DNA of 64,000 nucleotides, taken from assembly GCF_029784155.1 (NCBI RefSeq), contig NC_073693.1:282241456-282305455 (forward strand), read 5' to 3'. Position numbers and translations under genes: made by a program. This document shows, one piece after another, positions 47,859 to 60,200 of the stretch. This DNA comes from Uranotaenia lowii (taxonomy: Eukaryota; Arthropoda; Insecta; Diptera; Culicidae). Numbering within the stretch: the first letter of the stretch is position 1; every line of letters begins with the position of its first letter. The notes under the pieces are model-generated. The model searched no databases, was not told the DNA's origin, and saw nothing but the letters and a program-made list of their open reading frames with translations.

Positions 47859-49513
47859 CCGTACCCTAAGTTGCAATGGGTTAACGGCTGCGGTGTGTAT
47901 GTTTGTGAAAATGATGGATCAACCCATCATTTTCCTGACAGTGTCGTTACACACAATCTTGTTAAACATGGTGTCATAATATGGCCTAAATTAGAAGAGG
48001 AGCTGGACATCTTTATTTAGTTTAAATTCAGCAGTAGGTTCAAAGATGTCTATTTTTTTTTTTCATGATCCATGTTGATAAGATGAATGGGAGTTGAAAC
48101 ACTTGCCCTCCCTTCCGCAGAACAATCGCAACATTTGGTAGTGAAAGTATCACAATTTACCATAATAAAAGTTGATACTTTCAATAGGGCATAATTCGTT
48201 TGGTTAGGTAGTTAGATGGTTTAGTCTTGTAGAATTAAAAATAGAGAAAACGTGTGAAAAGTATTACGATGTTAGGTAAAGGTTATGGTATTCGTCTCCC
48301 CAATGCTCTAGTAAGTGTGTATTTGCGGTTTATGAATTTCGTTGGCTTATTCTTAAATCAAGCATTTTACAAGAACTAGAGGCTCATTGGATGGGAATGC
48401 TGTTGTTGGAAAATATTATATTTCATTTGGTAAGACGTTTTTTTGCTTTTTATTTAATTATTCATTTTTAGCAAATCTTTACGTTTTTCGGTTTAGTTTG
48501 AAATTCATCTATGGAAGTATATATTAGAATGTACGGTTTTGAAGAATAACAATGAGTAAGTAGTCCTAATTACTGATTTCGGGCATTTTACAATAGGCAT
48601 GCGGTATATTTTAATAGAACCCCTATGTAGATTTTTTGTAAATTATGATGGATTTTAACATTCAACTATGTGAGGTAGGTAGGGTACGGTAAGATGTGCT
48701 CTTATATCCATATTCTGGTAAATTTTCATGATTTTGTGATGTTGTGATAGGAATAAGGTAGCTTACTTCTACTATTAATTTGAGCTAGAATTTTTATTAG
48801 TTTGAAATAGGCTTGCTCCAAAAAGCAAAACAAACTCTCACATCCATATTTTGGTAAAATAGAATGATTAGCAATGAAATGGAAATACTCTCAAAAGAAA
48901 AACAAAAATTTAAAAATTTAGAAAATGAAAGGCAAAAAATTAGGGAAAAACAGCAAATAACACTTCAATTACTTCATGCAAGAACTAATTCCTTCCTTTA
49001 TATTTCTCTTTCCTCTCCTTTTCTCTTTCTTTTATTTTCATATACCCCTGCGCATACGATTCGGAGTCATATGATGACTGGACCCCGAGACAACTATCAC
49101 GAAACCCATCACACATACCAGTGGAATTGGGGCGGAGACACGAAGCAGACGTTCAACAGACGACGACGAAGGAAGGAAAAACATATAAGATAAGTTGAAA
49201 TGATTCCTTTAATAACACAAAAATTAAATGTAGTTAGATGCGTGGGGAGTATGTAGAGGCCAGTCTCGAACCCGCCCATGTCCTTCCTCCAACTGGTATC
49301 GGGAGGGGTTGGTTTATTATCTTGAACTGCATTTTATCCATATTCCATGGATATAATGAAGTGCTTGATGGTTTAACCAACGTCTCAAGATCGCTTACTA
49401 TTCTACGCTGCCTTCTCTAAACTTTAAATTTTCTTCTCCAAACTATTCTAATTTTCATTTCCAGCGTCAGCTCCCCGAGCTATTTAAACGCCATAAAAAA
49501 AAAAAAAAAAAAA
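47859..49513 (+). mobile_element. Poly(A) retroposon family, copy C (1655 bp, 47 bp target duplication)
   Basis: The 47 bases at 47812-47858 recur at 49514-49560 without difference. The element starts CCGTACCCTAAGTTGCAATG, matching the 5' start of copy D, and ends GAGCTATTTAAACGCCAT followed by about 23 A. It carries ATCCATGTTGATAAGATGAA (near 48069) and GGGAGTTGAAACACTTGCCC, and TCTCCCCAATGCTC near 48295. No ORF with a recognised motif; a 109-codon frame (48864-49193) is Lys/Glu then Phe-rich and unconvincing. The perfect duplication makes this the youngest copy in the window. Confidence 0.85.
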
Positions 49514-49987
49514 AACAAGAATAATATCAGAATTTTAAAATCAGTTTTAAAATCATATCTTTTATTAGGTCAAAAATTTATTTCAAATATTTGCTATTCA
49601 AACGCAAAATGGAATAATTAAATTTCTTTGTGGTAACCTTGCGCTGATATGAAGAAGATATGACGGTTTACAAAAATCTAAAATCATCATTTAATTGAAA
49701 AAAATAGCATGAAAATATATAGATTCGTTGATTGAAGTAGTATCGAAGGATATCGAAAAGAGTTTATGTTGAAAATGGGTTGAAAAATTCAAATTTCTTC
49801 ATCAATTCTGATTTATTTCAGTAAGATCAATTTGGTGGAAAAGAGACAGTGTACAGCATCCTCTCTTGCACTTTTCCAAATTTTCATCAGATATTAGTTA
49901 TTTTTATGAGGCGATTTTAGAAAAAAAAAATTAAATGAATTGTATTTTTTTAATCAATGTAAAAAAACAACTTTTAGAAATGCTCAC

Positions 49988-50151
49988 CTTTGTAAATCAA
50001 ACATTTTCCAGGAGCGAGACCAACCGAAAGCATTGGCGCTGTCCGGAGCGATCGTTTCTCCTCGGCTGGATGCTGCAGCAATATGATTCGACTTTTTGGA
50101 ACCAACGGTTCCGCCGGAAGTGCCGAACACCAACACACCGGAACTGGACGC
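49988..50151 (-). CDS. DTWD2: DTWD2, exon 2
   Basis: After the acceptor ATATTTTAG the exon reads [18 protein letters not shown], then [20 protein letters not shown], then [15 protein letters not shown], ending before GTGAGC. CWC with the preceding CEKC of exon 1 forms the CxxC...CxC zinc-type motif of the DTW family. LQHPxExxRxLRTAPML is the second conserved block, which contributes to the cofactor pocket. The frame is open only when it is joined to exon 1 in phase 2 and to exon 3 in phase 1, which confirms both junctions. The alternative frame on the opposite strand is a shadow. Confidence 0.92.
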
Positions 50152-50225
50152 CTAAAATATCAAGCAAGATTGATTAAGGCTAACCGTATGAAAACGGAAT
50201 CGATTTAAATTGGAACAGCACGTAC

Positions 50226-50320
50226 TCGCATTTCTCACAGAGGTCTCGCATTTTAGGAGGATCAGCTGGAATGTTGGCCAAGTCACTCCACGCTTGATCC
50301 TCGTGCTGGGTGTCGGACAT
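50226..50320 (-). CDS. DTWD2: DTWD2, exon 1 with start codon
   Basis: ATG at 50320 (context AAAAATGTCC) opens MSDTQHEDQAWSDLANIPAD, PPKMRDLCEKC and two bases of the next codon before the donor GA/GTACGT. CEKC is the first half of the family's Cys motif. The start is chosen because it is the only ATG giving a plausible short acidic leader before DLCEKC; a second in-frame ATG (PKM) at residue 24 would shorten the protein. The intron to exon 2 is 74 bp. CYP9 ends 725 bp upstream on the same strand. Confidence 0.88.
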
Positions 50321-51044
50321 TTTTATATGCACACAGGTTCTTTAACAGCTACTAGGAGGGCACTTGTAACATATATTTCAGTAGATGATTATTCTTAAAT
50401 TTCAAGTTAAAGTTACAAGCAAATCCACAAACCGGTGCGCAAAGCAGTTTCGTTTGTTTACCTTTTCGAGAGAAAAAAAAATCAAAACAAAAACAACGTG
50501 CGTTTGACATTTGAGACAGCGTGGGCACAAGAAGGCAGAAGAACTGGTGGGCACACATGGATTTTAAATTGGTTGTTGTCTTGGATAGTTTCTACACGGT
50601 TAACGTGGCATAGCCATTAATAGTAGAACAATAATAAGTTTAATTTTTTTTCATATTTGCACTGGAGTCCGATGAAGAGTAATCTCAGTAGTAATACGCA
50701 TCATAAATTTGAATTTTTATTAAGGCTTTGGAGGAGATGTTATAGTCAAGAAATTATTTTAAAATTATTTTTCAAATACATATTACTAAACCTGAAAAGA
50801 CTTAAAATTTCACTAAATTTATTAAGCACAATATATCGATTTTATTTATTGATTTTTCTCCTACACAATGAAAAAAAACTAGATATTTTGTGAAATTTAA
50901 GGTTTTCTTTAGAAACCATAAAATGATCAACAATGTTAAATGCTTAAATTATTCCTCATTCGACTGAGGAATTGGATTTATTTGGTCATAAATAAAATCT
51001 AAAAACATTTTAAATTGTTTCTCCGATTTTGCCCTTTTAAAGCT
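50321..51044. other. Intergenic region between CYP9 and DTWD2
   Basis: The region should hold the DTWD2 promoter and the CYP9 3' untranslated region. No TATA box at a sensible distance from the DTWD2 start was seen. The 3' half is AT-rich. Confidence 0.4.
50977..50982 (-). terminator. Polyadenylation signal AATAAA of the CYP9 gene
   Basis: AATAAA on the minus strand lies about 63 bases after the CYP9 stop, a normal distance. A second AATAAA-like word on the plus strand nearby (about 50990) is not relevant to this gene. Confidence 0.55.
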
Positions 51045-52273
51045 TCAGGACTGATTCCTCAGTTGAACTCTCAGATGAACTCCTCTCTCACTTTGAATAC
51101 TAACGAATCCCTTTGCCATTTTTAACGGTACTTGAGTCTCGTGGGTGCGTTCCAATTTAAACTCCAGCAAAACAGCATAGATAAGGGCCTTCATCTCCAT
51201 CAGGGCAAAACGTGATCCGATACAATTCCTCGGCCCCACCCCAAATGGTAAATAGGCATCCATGTTGATATTCCTGCGGTTGGCATCACTGAATCGTTCC
51301 GGGTCAAACACTTCCGGATTGGGATAATACTTGGGATCGTGGTGAATTCCGTAGGATGGGAACCAAACTGCAGTGCCTTTTTCGATGGTGAATTTGAGGC
51401 CATTTCCGTCATCTAGGGTGTAATCTTTGATGCAAAGTCTGTCGATTGCTGCCGGAACCCAAAAGCGAAGCGTTTCCGATACCACCATGTCCATGTATTT
51501 CATTTGTTGGAGCGTTTCGTAATTTATAGGTTTTCCCTCGAGCTTATTGTGCGTTTCGCGGACTTCTTCGTACAGACGTTGTTGAATTTCCGGATGAAGT
51601 GCCAACTCGTAGCTCATGAACATCAACATCGTTGAAATAGAGTCAAATCCAGCCAAAAAGAATATCAAACATTGGGCGATTAGTTCTGGTTCGGTCATTG
51701 TTTTAGCCACCGATTGTTTTCCAACGTTCGACTCCTGAACTGTGGCAAATCCTGCCTCTGATTCGGTGTGGCTTTCTTCAACATGTTTCAGCGTTCCCTT
51801 CTGAGCTTGCATCAACATTTGAATCATATCCGGTCGCACGATACCCTTTGCTTCACGCGTACGGACAGCCTCACGAATTATATCAGCAAAATAATGCGTT
51901 TGCTCCTGATCGAAAATATCAATGTTGAATTTGTTCAGCAAAGAAGGAAACAGTCTCATCGTTATGGCCTTCAATATCGGTTTCCATCGATTCATATTCG
52001 TCAGCTGCTTGCCCATCATGTAGAAATTGTTAGTCTTGTTTCCGATCGATTCGACCTGCAGACCGAAGGCACAGGTGGCGATGATGTCGTTGCCCATCCG
52101 ATTGAACAGTTCCTTCATTTCGTAGTTCAGATAACCCCCATTATCGAGGGCTTGTTGTTTCAGGATCGGAATGGCTTGGCCGCAGTAATCGGTCATGAGG
52201 TTCAGCATCAGTCGCATTTTGCTGCCGGTGAAGGCGGGGCTCAGGGTTGCACGCATGTCCCGCCATCGCTGGC
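51045..52273 (-). CDS. CYP9: Cytochrome P450, CYP9 family, exon 3 (catalytic part)
   Basis: A microsomal monooxygenase of the insect CYP3 clan. Mosquito CYP9J-type enzymes are often linked to detoxification of xenobiotics including pyrethroids; the substrate of this one cannot be read from sequence. The full protein is 538 residues from three exons, the usual length. In this exon, after the TTTCCAG acceptor: C-helix WRDMR (133-137), I-helix AGFDSIST (337-344), K-helix ETLR (396-399), PERF (454-457) and the haem loop FGVGPRNCIG with the ligand Cys at 480. The I-helix has Ser where most P450s have the Thr that helps oxygen activation (AGFDS in place of AGFDT), a conservative change. The frame is uninterrupted to TGA at 51045-51047. 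Subfamily CYP9J is likely from overall resemblance but unproven. Nothing suggests loss of function. Confidence 0.95.
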
Positions 52274-52779
52274 CTGGAAATGTTCAAAAAAAAAAAATTA
52301 TTAATAACCTATAGGGGAAAGTCTGGTAAGACGGACACTCTAGGGTAGAATCGCAATGAAAGTCAGATATGGTGCCGTTGAAATATTGCGTAACACATTT
52401 TTTATCAGTTTCGCCCCTTTTCCCCTACGTAACATATTTATTTCAGTTTTTCTATCCAAAATCCACAAAGCGTATTTAACAATCTTTTATACCACCTCTC
52501 ACCCCTCCCCCCTTAACCCGTTACGTAATAGTTTAATGGTCACTATTGCTTTTTTCGTCGCAATCCTCGTGCAGATGGGCAGTTGAGGTTGTTCGCTAAA
52601 GCATTAACCATTGACATTGGCAAATATCTTTAATTCATTAAAACTATTTATAGCCATTTAAAACATGCTTGCAGTTCTCACTTTTTTTTTAAATGGTCGG
52701 GAAAACGGACACTCCTTAGAAAAGGTAGATATTGACGGAAATATTGCTGAAAAAGTTCTTATTTTTACAGTTAATTTTT

Positions 52780-53590
52780 ATCTTGACTTCCAGCAAAAAA
52801 AAAAAAAATGCTGGAAACGTTCAGCAATCCAAATTTTTGCTGGAAACCAGCAATCGATTTTCTAATTGCTGGATTTTTCAGCATTCGGTTGTGTTCTGTG
52901 TGTGCGATGCGAAACGGCGAATGCGATTCAATGCGGCGAATTTGATGAAAATGTATGTGAATCGCTTAAACCTGACATACTCAAAGGGGCAAAGCAGATG
53001 TCAATTTGTTCTGCCGCTCGAGTTCGCATTGGCCGCGTTCGCCAATTCGCATCGCATCGCTCTTACTATGTCATCGGCCTGAGACTCTATTATACGAACT
53101 AGATTAGAATAATATTTTTCCCCTCTATATTCTAGCAATCAGATATCAAGTCAAGGGTGAGTTTTTATTAGATAGGTAGATATTTCATGAAAGATAGTAA
53201 TCAAAACTCTAATTCAGATGGCGGATGATTAACACTTTGCACAAAGCTGCCACCCAAGAGCCGGTGTTGGTATATTATAATAACATGTGGTTTTGTAAAA
53301 AAAAATCCAGAATTCAAAAATGGAAGAAAATCATTGTTATTTATTAGTTATCATAGCACAGCCAGTATTCAATATTTAATTTTGAATTGAAATATAAATT
53401 TGATACCAAATACAGCCGAATATTTTTTAAAGAAAAAGCTGGTTTCCAGCAATTTGGATTGCCGGAATCCATTATTAATGTTTGCTGATTTTTCCAACAA
53501 TTCATATAGCTGGAAATATAGCTGCAAGTCAGCGGGTTAAAAACCAGCAAAATTTTGCTGGTTCCAACAAAAATAAATTTGCTACGTGTG
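52780..53590. mobile_element. MITE-like element with TTGCTGGAAACCAGCAA words at both ends
   Basis: TGCTGGAAACCAGCAA near 52840 and the inverse words around 53440-53580 mark two imperfect inverted ends. An inner palindrome of GCGATGCGAA/TTCGCATCGC words lies between 52905 and 53065. Open frames here translate the inner GC-rich palindrome and are not called. Confidence 0.45.
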
Positions 53591-53792
53591 AATTTAGCAT
53601 TTAAGAGTGTTTGTTTTACATAACGGCAAACATGTTTCAATCATTATATTTGTGGTGCCTCAAAGCGCTTAAAGTTTTGGTTTCTAAGTCATTTGGAATC
53701 AAAATTTAAATTTAGATTTTTATGGTTTTCTTTGGTCCCCCTTTTAATGAATTTTTAGGGTTAAAATGGGAAAATAGGGTGACAATGGCATA

Positions 53793-54837
53793 CACACTAC
53801 AAAAAAAAATCTGTAAAATTACATCACTTATGATGTAAATAAAAAGAAGCATCATATATGACGGAATATTCAGTGCTAGTTGGAAATTACACGCCAGTAA
53901 AATTTTGCAACGTGTCAAATAAAAAATGATGTAAAATTTAGCAACGTGTAAAATAAAAATGATGTAAATTTTAAAATCACTGAATGTTGGAAGAAAAACT
54001 TTCCAATTGGAATTTGTTTTGTTTTATTTATTGTTAATACGATTCAATACTGGAATTTTCACGTCTCTTAATGAAAGTAAAACTCATCTATAATTAATAT
54101 GATTCAGCAGCAAAATTTTTTTTAACACACATTTTATTTCTTTTATTTTTTCCTCGAAGTACCGGATCCAAAGTTGAATACCGTGGATCCGCTTCCAAAA
54201 CCGCATCCCTGCTTCTCGGATATCTCCGGGAACCATCAACACCGATTAACATACTCGCGCGCGGGAAAAATACTTTGGCGCACGACTTAACTAAACAGTT
54301 TTTGTCACGTTTGTCTGGTCCTATTCTTCACAGTTTAAACTTTTACAATGTCATGTTCAGTGTATTGTAATATTTCATGTCGTGTAATTTTGAGAAATTT
54401 CCAACTCAGTGTTGTTGAGAATTTCGTGTGGCCCGAAAATAAAATTGTAAAATTACATCACATATGATGTAACGAAAAAGAAGCATCACATATGATGGAA
54501 TTTTCAGTGCAAGTTGAATATTACACGTCTGTAATCTTCAACAGACGTGTAAAATTTGAAAGACATGCAAAATATTAAGACGTGTAATATTTAATTCGCA
54601 CTGAAAATTCCGTCGTATGTGACGCTTCTTTTTATTTACATCATAAGTGATGTAAATTTACATCAAATAATCGCGTTCCGTGTCAAGTAATATTTGTGTA
54701 ATACGAATTCAGTGCTGTTAAGGATTCAACTTTTTTTAATTTGTAAATTTACATCAATAAATCGCGTTCCACGTCATGTAATGATACAGGTTTTCAATTT
54801 CAGTGTTGTTAAGGATTCAGATTTTTTTTCTGTGTAG
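53793..54837. mobile_element. MITE cluster with ACATCA.ATGATGT and ACACGT words
   Basis: The left end ACTACAAAAAAAAATCTGTA and the complement of the right end CTACACAGAAAAAAAATCTG are inverted. Inside, TTACATCAC(A/T)TATGATGTAA recurs (about 53818, 54465, 54645 inverted), each followed by AAGAAGCATCA. It is likely one element carrying another, partly duplicated. The termini resemble the other TACAC-ended MITEs of the window. Confidence 0.5.
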
Positions 54838-56741
54838 ACATATGTGTAGAGAATATTGGTCGTAGTAAAGAATATTAGTAAAGATAATTCAAATAGCTAT
54901 TTTATAAATAACAATATCTCATGTATAAAAGGTACTTGAGAATATTCAAATAAATTTCTGAAAGTAAACTGGCAACAACGAGATAAAAACGTGAGAGCTG
55001 AATGAGTGTCACCAGAAGAAAAGGCTTCTTTGGAAGAAAAGACCACACGGAAAAACTCAGCTACTCATAAAATGTGTTGTGAAAACACCTTCGTTTTAAC
55101 TTAACACCTGATACTCTTTATATGTGTACCACCAATTCAAATTTGAGTTGCCGAAATACAGAAGTAGCTAAAAAATTAACATTGTTTAGGCAATTCTGTA
55201 TAAAAAGTTGTTGTTGTTGGAATTTCATTGAAAAGGGGTGCCAATTGCCAAAGCAAATTGCAAAAGCTTCCCGATGCCGATGGTGGCAGAGTTACCGCCG
55301 CAAGTAAAAATTGAAAGAATTTCGTTTTGAATTGTTTCCGAAGTCGCTAAGTTGAAACATTAATTGATTGATCGTTTGCTGATTGTTTTTATTTGAGGTT
55401 CCGGTTAATTTAAATATCGGAAACCGGTAAAATAATCGGGTAAGTAAATGTTAAATTTTTTAAGCTACTCCCGTTGCATTTCCTCCGTTGATAAAATAAA
55501 TTTGAAATTATAACTGCGGTTGTTTTCTATAATCTCTTATAGTGTTCGACGATTCGCTGAACTAGGATCAGGAAAAGTTCAATTGATGGAGAAAGCGACG
55601 AAAAGGAAAACGATCAAAAAAGAATGGATTCCTCATGATACCTAAAAAAATCCAGAACCCGCGGAAAATATGACCTGGATGGAAGACGCCTTTAAAAACT
55701 ACAGGTTAGTAAATCTGGAGTTTTTGTCAGTCTCTTCAGTCTTTCTCTTCAGTCTTTGCAACGCATGCGAAGACACATATTATTTCAATAAAATAACAAA
55801 GTAAATCACTTTATTTGTAGGCTACGGCTACGACTCCTACCGATAATGCGGATGAAGAAAAACTGGATCGGTTTTTTCTACGTTGATGACTATCGGAGCG
55901 TAAAGATGAGGTGTGAAGCGAAAAGGTGTATGGAACCATAAATCAAGTGCTGGAGCAATTGACGGGCACCGGATAATCTTGCAAGAACGATCCACCAATG
56001 ACGCCCAATGTGCTTTTAATTTATAGAATTATTTATTTTATTTTCTTTTAATATCTAAATATTTTGCAATGTAATGTACTATTTGTTAAAATGTATATTT
56101 ATAAATATAGATGAATAAGCATGTATAAATTATTTCGAAGAAATTCAATCCTTAAAATTAATTTTGGATGCAAAAACTTTTTATTGAATCGCTGGCATCC
56201 CTTCAAAATATACAGAATTGACTAATCTGGCTGAAAGCTCGAAATGTATATTATGCATACAGAAAAAATCTAAAATATGAGCGCTAATAATCATAGCAGC
56301 TTTGCCTACTAGCGACACGTCGCATACGTCGCGACGTTGAAAATAACAACGACGCAGCGCGAGTTTCCTAGGAGACTTGAAGCATGCGAATGATGGCCTA
56401 AGGAAAATGTACAGTAAATAACATAAACAATGTTCGAGTACTACATCGAAATCGCCTACTGGACTGAAAAAAAAAATCAAACCTGCGAATGACAGGAATC
56501 TCGCTAGTAAAAAAGCGTCGCTAGTCCTACTGTCGCTATTCGGTTTGGTGCTATACACATAATAAAAGCTTTTAGCTCACGCTCTGCGTAAAGCGACCAA
56601 ACATAAAACTAAGTGGAGACAGTTATCTTCAAACTGTATGGATTTTTATACAGAATAGAGTAACTTTGTTTACCGTGCACTTCGGTTGAGAGAGTGTTGA
56701 TACCGGCTGGAGAGTTTCTCCGAGGGAAAATGACTAGGGAT

Positions 56742-57207
56742 CAGTGATGTCAACCTTCCAGATTTCTTCTGGATCTTCCAGACATTTTGGACTTCTGCCA
56801 GACATTTTTTCAGGTTTCCAGACTTCCAGACTTTTGTCAATTCTTCCAGACAATTCCAGACTTTTGGGTTGGGCATAAATTGTTCTAAGAAACTTTGAAA
56901 ATTCGTAATAGTCATGGTATAATATGGCAGGAAATGATTAAAAATTTTAATTATAAATTCAGAAGTGGTTGAAAGCTATTAATGGTGGAAAATGCCTCGA
57001 TGATGTATGTTCAATTGAGAGTCAACAGAACATGTAACAGATAGTGACAGAAACAGCGATTAGTGGCTATCTGCAACATTGAGATCTGACGACCAAATAA
57101 AAAAAGGTCACCACCTTCAAAATGTAAGCTATCCAGACATTTCCGGACATTTCCAGACATTTTTTAAAAATCTTCCAGACTTTTTCGAAAAAGAGTTGGC
57201 AACCCTG
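56742..57207. mobile_element. hAT-type MITE, 466 bp, 8 bp target duplication CTAGGGAT
   Basis: CAGTGATGTCAACC at the left and GTTGGCAACCCTG at the right are inverted copies. CTAGGGAT flanks exactly on both sides (56734-56741 and 57208-57215). Both halves are filled with CTTCCAGAC/TTCCAGACATTT words. An 8 bp duplication with CAG-starting ends is the hAT pattern. Confidence 0.8.
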
Positions 57208-60200
57208 CTAGGGATCGGTCGAGAAAGAGACAGTCAGTAAAGTGTTGTTGAAAAGTGTAGATAGTTTTCTTGCCAGTCTGAATAAATTTGATAGTTTAGG
57301 AAAGAAAAGTGGGAATTGAAAGCGGGAAAGTGAAGTAAAGGAAAAATAACATGGATCAGTCACGACAATATGTATTAAAAATTTAAACTGTCATGAGTAT
57401 TTTAGGCGCACGGTGAAGGTCGTGAAAAGTTAGAAAACGCCTGAGTTTCTGCAATTCAAAATCAGTACGACATGTATTTTAATTCATCAATACAGACATG
57501 AAAAAGTTTTCTAGAAAACATTAAATTTAATAAATTAGGTAGATGAGTAATGACTTATAATTTAGTGTTATAAGCTGTTTTGATCACTTTTTGGGGAGCA
57601 TGTTTTCGAAACACACTGTCAGTTAAGAAAATCGACTAAAACGATTATATAAATTGATATACTTCAGAACTGAATCAAATTAGTGTTTAGTTTCTGATGT
57701 TGCCTACTGTCATTCCTATTTTCTGTTTCTTTCAGGTCTTTTTCTGTAATTTGTGATAATGGGAATTTTGATGCAGTTTTTATCGACATATTTCAACACT
57801 TTCAGATGAACTGAGATGCGAGGATGACTTTCAAAGCACTTTAAATGTCGACTTTTTTTTTACTAGACATCTTCAAAAAATAATTTCGCTTAGGGTTTGG
57901 ACTAATTTTTTTTTAAGTTGTGAAGAAGATATATTCAATCTCTTTGGTTGTTTCTTCTGACAGACTCTATACTTCGGTGATCATCTGCTGCTGATAGCTT
58001 TACTCTCTTTTTAATTTTCCATTTCCTGATGCTTCAGTATTGTGCGGTACATAAGCGCCCCTTAAATTTACGAGTTAACCAACATTACTTCATGCGCGAA
58101 CCCTAGAAATACAGTCCGATAGTTGCTCCCAGCAACTTCTGAAAGCTCTCAAAACCTTCCAGAGTGGCAGTACGGACCATATAAAAGGTAAGTATTCTAA
58201 AAACGTCTACGTTTTTTCCAAAACTAATATTTTCTGATCGAATCATTTAACGGAACGCTTTAAAATTCATACGGGGGAATCCAGAAACTCGCTAGATTAA
58301 GCTCTACATAATGTAAATGAGTTATTTTAAGTATTTTAAATTTGTACGACATAAACTTGAATTTGACAGCAAAAAACGCATTTCTTTGAAATAATTATTT
58401 TTGGGGATTAATAAACAAATTGGTTTAAAGTACAAAAAAAAAATCTTAATTTTATTCAACTGACGGAAAATGAGAGCCCTGCACTCAAGTCGCAAAAGAC
58501 GACCAAATAAGTCGTCAAACTTTTCATATTGTTACGAAAAATGTCGTATATTACAACCTCAATCATCTATATGATGATGTAAATTGTCATAGTATATTCC
58601 AAAAAGATTCAGGGTAGTCGTAAATGATGCGCATGACAAGTCGTGCAAATCGTAATTTAATGCAATCCAAATCAAGAATATGTTTGCTAATGTACCTATA
58701 TGGCCTCCATAACGATACGTATATACTGGTTTTGCTACATTATATACGATATGTTTACACGTATATTTGCACGTATATTTGCGTTGCAAATTCGAAATAC
58801 CCACCAAATGGTTGTCTGGGTAAGAACCAAATTGAAAGTTTACGACGATTCAGAGATCAGATTTACGTATTATCAAAAAAAAAAAAGATATGGTAAAAAA
58901 CACGATTCGGATTATATTTTTGTAAAAAACTTAAACGGCCAGAAAACAAACCGCGGGGTAGAATGCCGAAACTAGTGGACAGAACGCACCATACCGAAAG
59001 GGTGGTAAGTAATAAAACAATGATTAAAAGGAATGTAATTATTGAAACATAAAATATTTAGTTAAATGTTCATCGTATTTGTGTAAGCTAATCATACTTT
59101 GGCAAAAAATCAATTGTTATTGCTAAACTTATCGAAAATTTCGCTTTTCAAAATACACTTTTTATAGCCTTATAGGTAAAACGCCTTCAGGTAGGCAATG
59201 AAATCAATTTCTTAAATTATATCGCAGCAAACATGGCGGCAGATATTTTTTCGAGTCGAATATTGGTGCACCTTTTTAACTCGAACAAGGAAGAAATTTG
59301 TTATAATTATGCATTGATATCGTAATTTGGGAGTCAGCAATCAGCAAAAAAAAAAAAAAAAAGAATGGCATTTTATTCTGATATTTGGGTTTTCTCAAAA
59401 GTTAACAGCATTCAAAATTTGAGCCTAAAACACGTGGTCTTGTGGGCATTCTGCCCCAATTATGATATGATTGATTTTAGATAAAATTTGTATGAAGTTA
59501 GTAAAATACAATAAAATATTTATAGTCTTCCGAAGGCGCAGGCGAGTGGAAAACGATAAGCTGTAGTTTCATCAGATTGCCCAGGCCAGTTTACCATAAA
59601 ACCTTAAATGTTAACCATGAAAAATGACAGGTTACACGCTGATTCCATTAATCTTTCTGTTTCTAAGAACTGAGATCTTTTGTTCCGAACTTTTCATCAA
59701 ATAAAAGATGAAAAAGCTGTTTGCTACAATATAAATGAAGAAAAACATCATTCGAAGCCTTAGGTTAGTGTACTTTTGAGAAAGAATGATATAGGCCATC
59801 TTACCCCGCTGGTGCGTCTTGTACAGTTTTCCCCTACATGAGCGTAGGTACATCTGTTTTATTACGTTTGAGCAATTTTTCTGTTGAAATGCCTTACAGT
59901 TTTTGAGAAAGTGATTTTATAATAAATCCTCAAATATATTGAAAAACAAATTATAATAAGTGTAGTCAAGTCAAAACCACTGATTTCCGAATCTGGCTTT
60001 AAAAAACATAGCAATTCATAAATTAGAAGGAGCTTACTAAATATGTTCAGGAAGTATCGCTGAATCTTGGTGGATTAGGCCTCCGATACTGATAATCCGG
60101 GAAATGATGTAGTGGATTGTTCACTTTATTGTTACTTTATTTTTAGAAAAGAGTATGGTATGATGTAACAATTTTCTGCAGAAGGTAATCAGGGGTTAAA

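Larger units (their letters stand above)
36925..49987 (-). other. DTWD2 intron 2, about 13 kb, filled with repeats
   Basis: Exon 2 ends AAAG/GTGAGC and exon 3 begins ACAG/GC, and phase 1 at both joins restores GGC AAA AAA. Besides the elements listed separately, 37702-42260 looks like an old TIR element: TACCGTGACCGGCCCTAATT at 37702 and, inverted, TTAAAGCCGTTCACGGTA near 42240. It is now split by copy D and others. 38208-39219 has GGGTTACCATA-type inverted ends. 46280-47810 shows no gene. Confidence 0.7.

Noticed and set aside
51768..52304. 178-codon plus-strand frame
   Set aside because: It is the antisense shadow of CYP9 exon 3.
55540..55990. Possible second pseudogene with short frames and an intron-like spacer
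   Set aside because: Pieces such as MTWMEDAFKNYR did not match any family I know and frames are broken, so only a note was kept under the intron.
58559..58975. Overlapping frames on both strands of 82-91 codons
   Set aside because: No motif, overlapping each other in three frames, in AT-rich sequence with ATATAC repeats.
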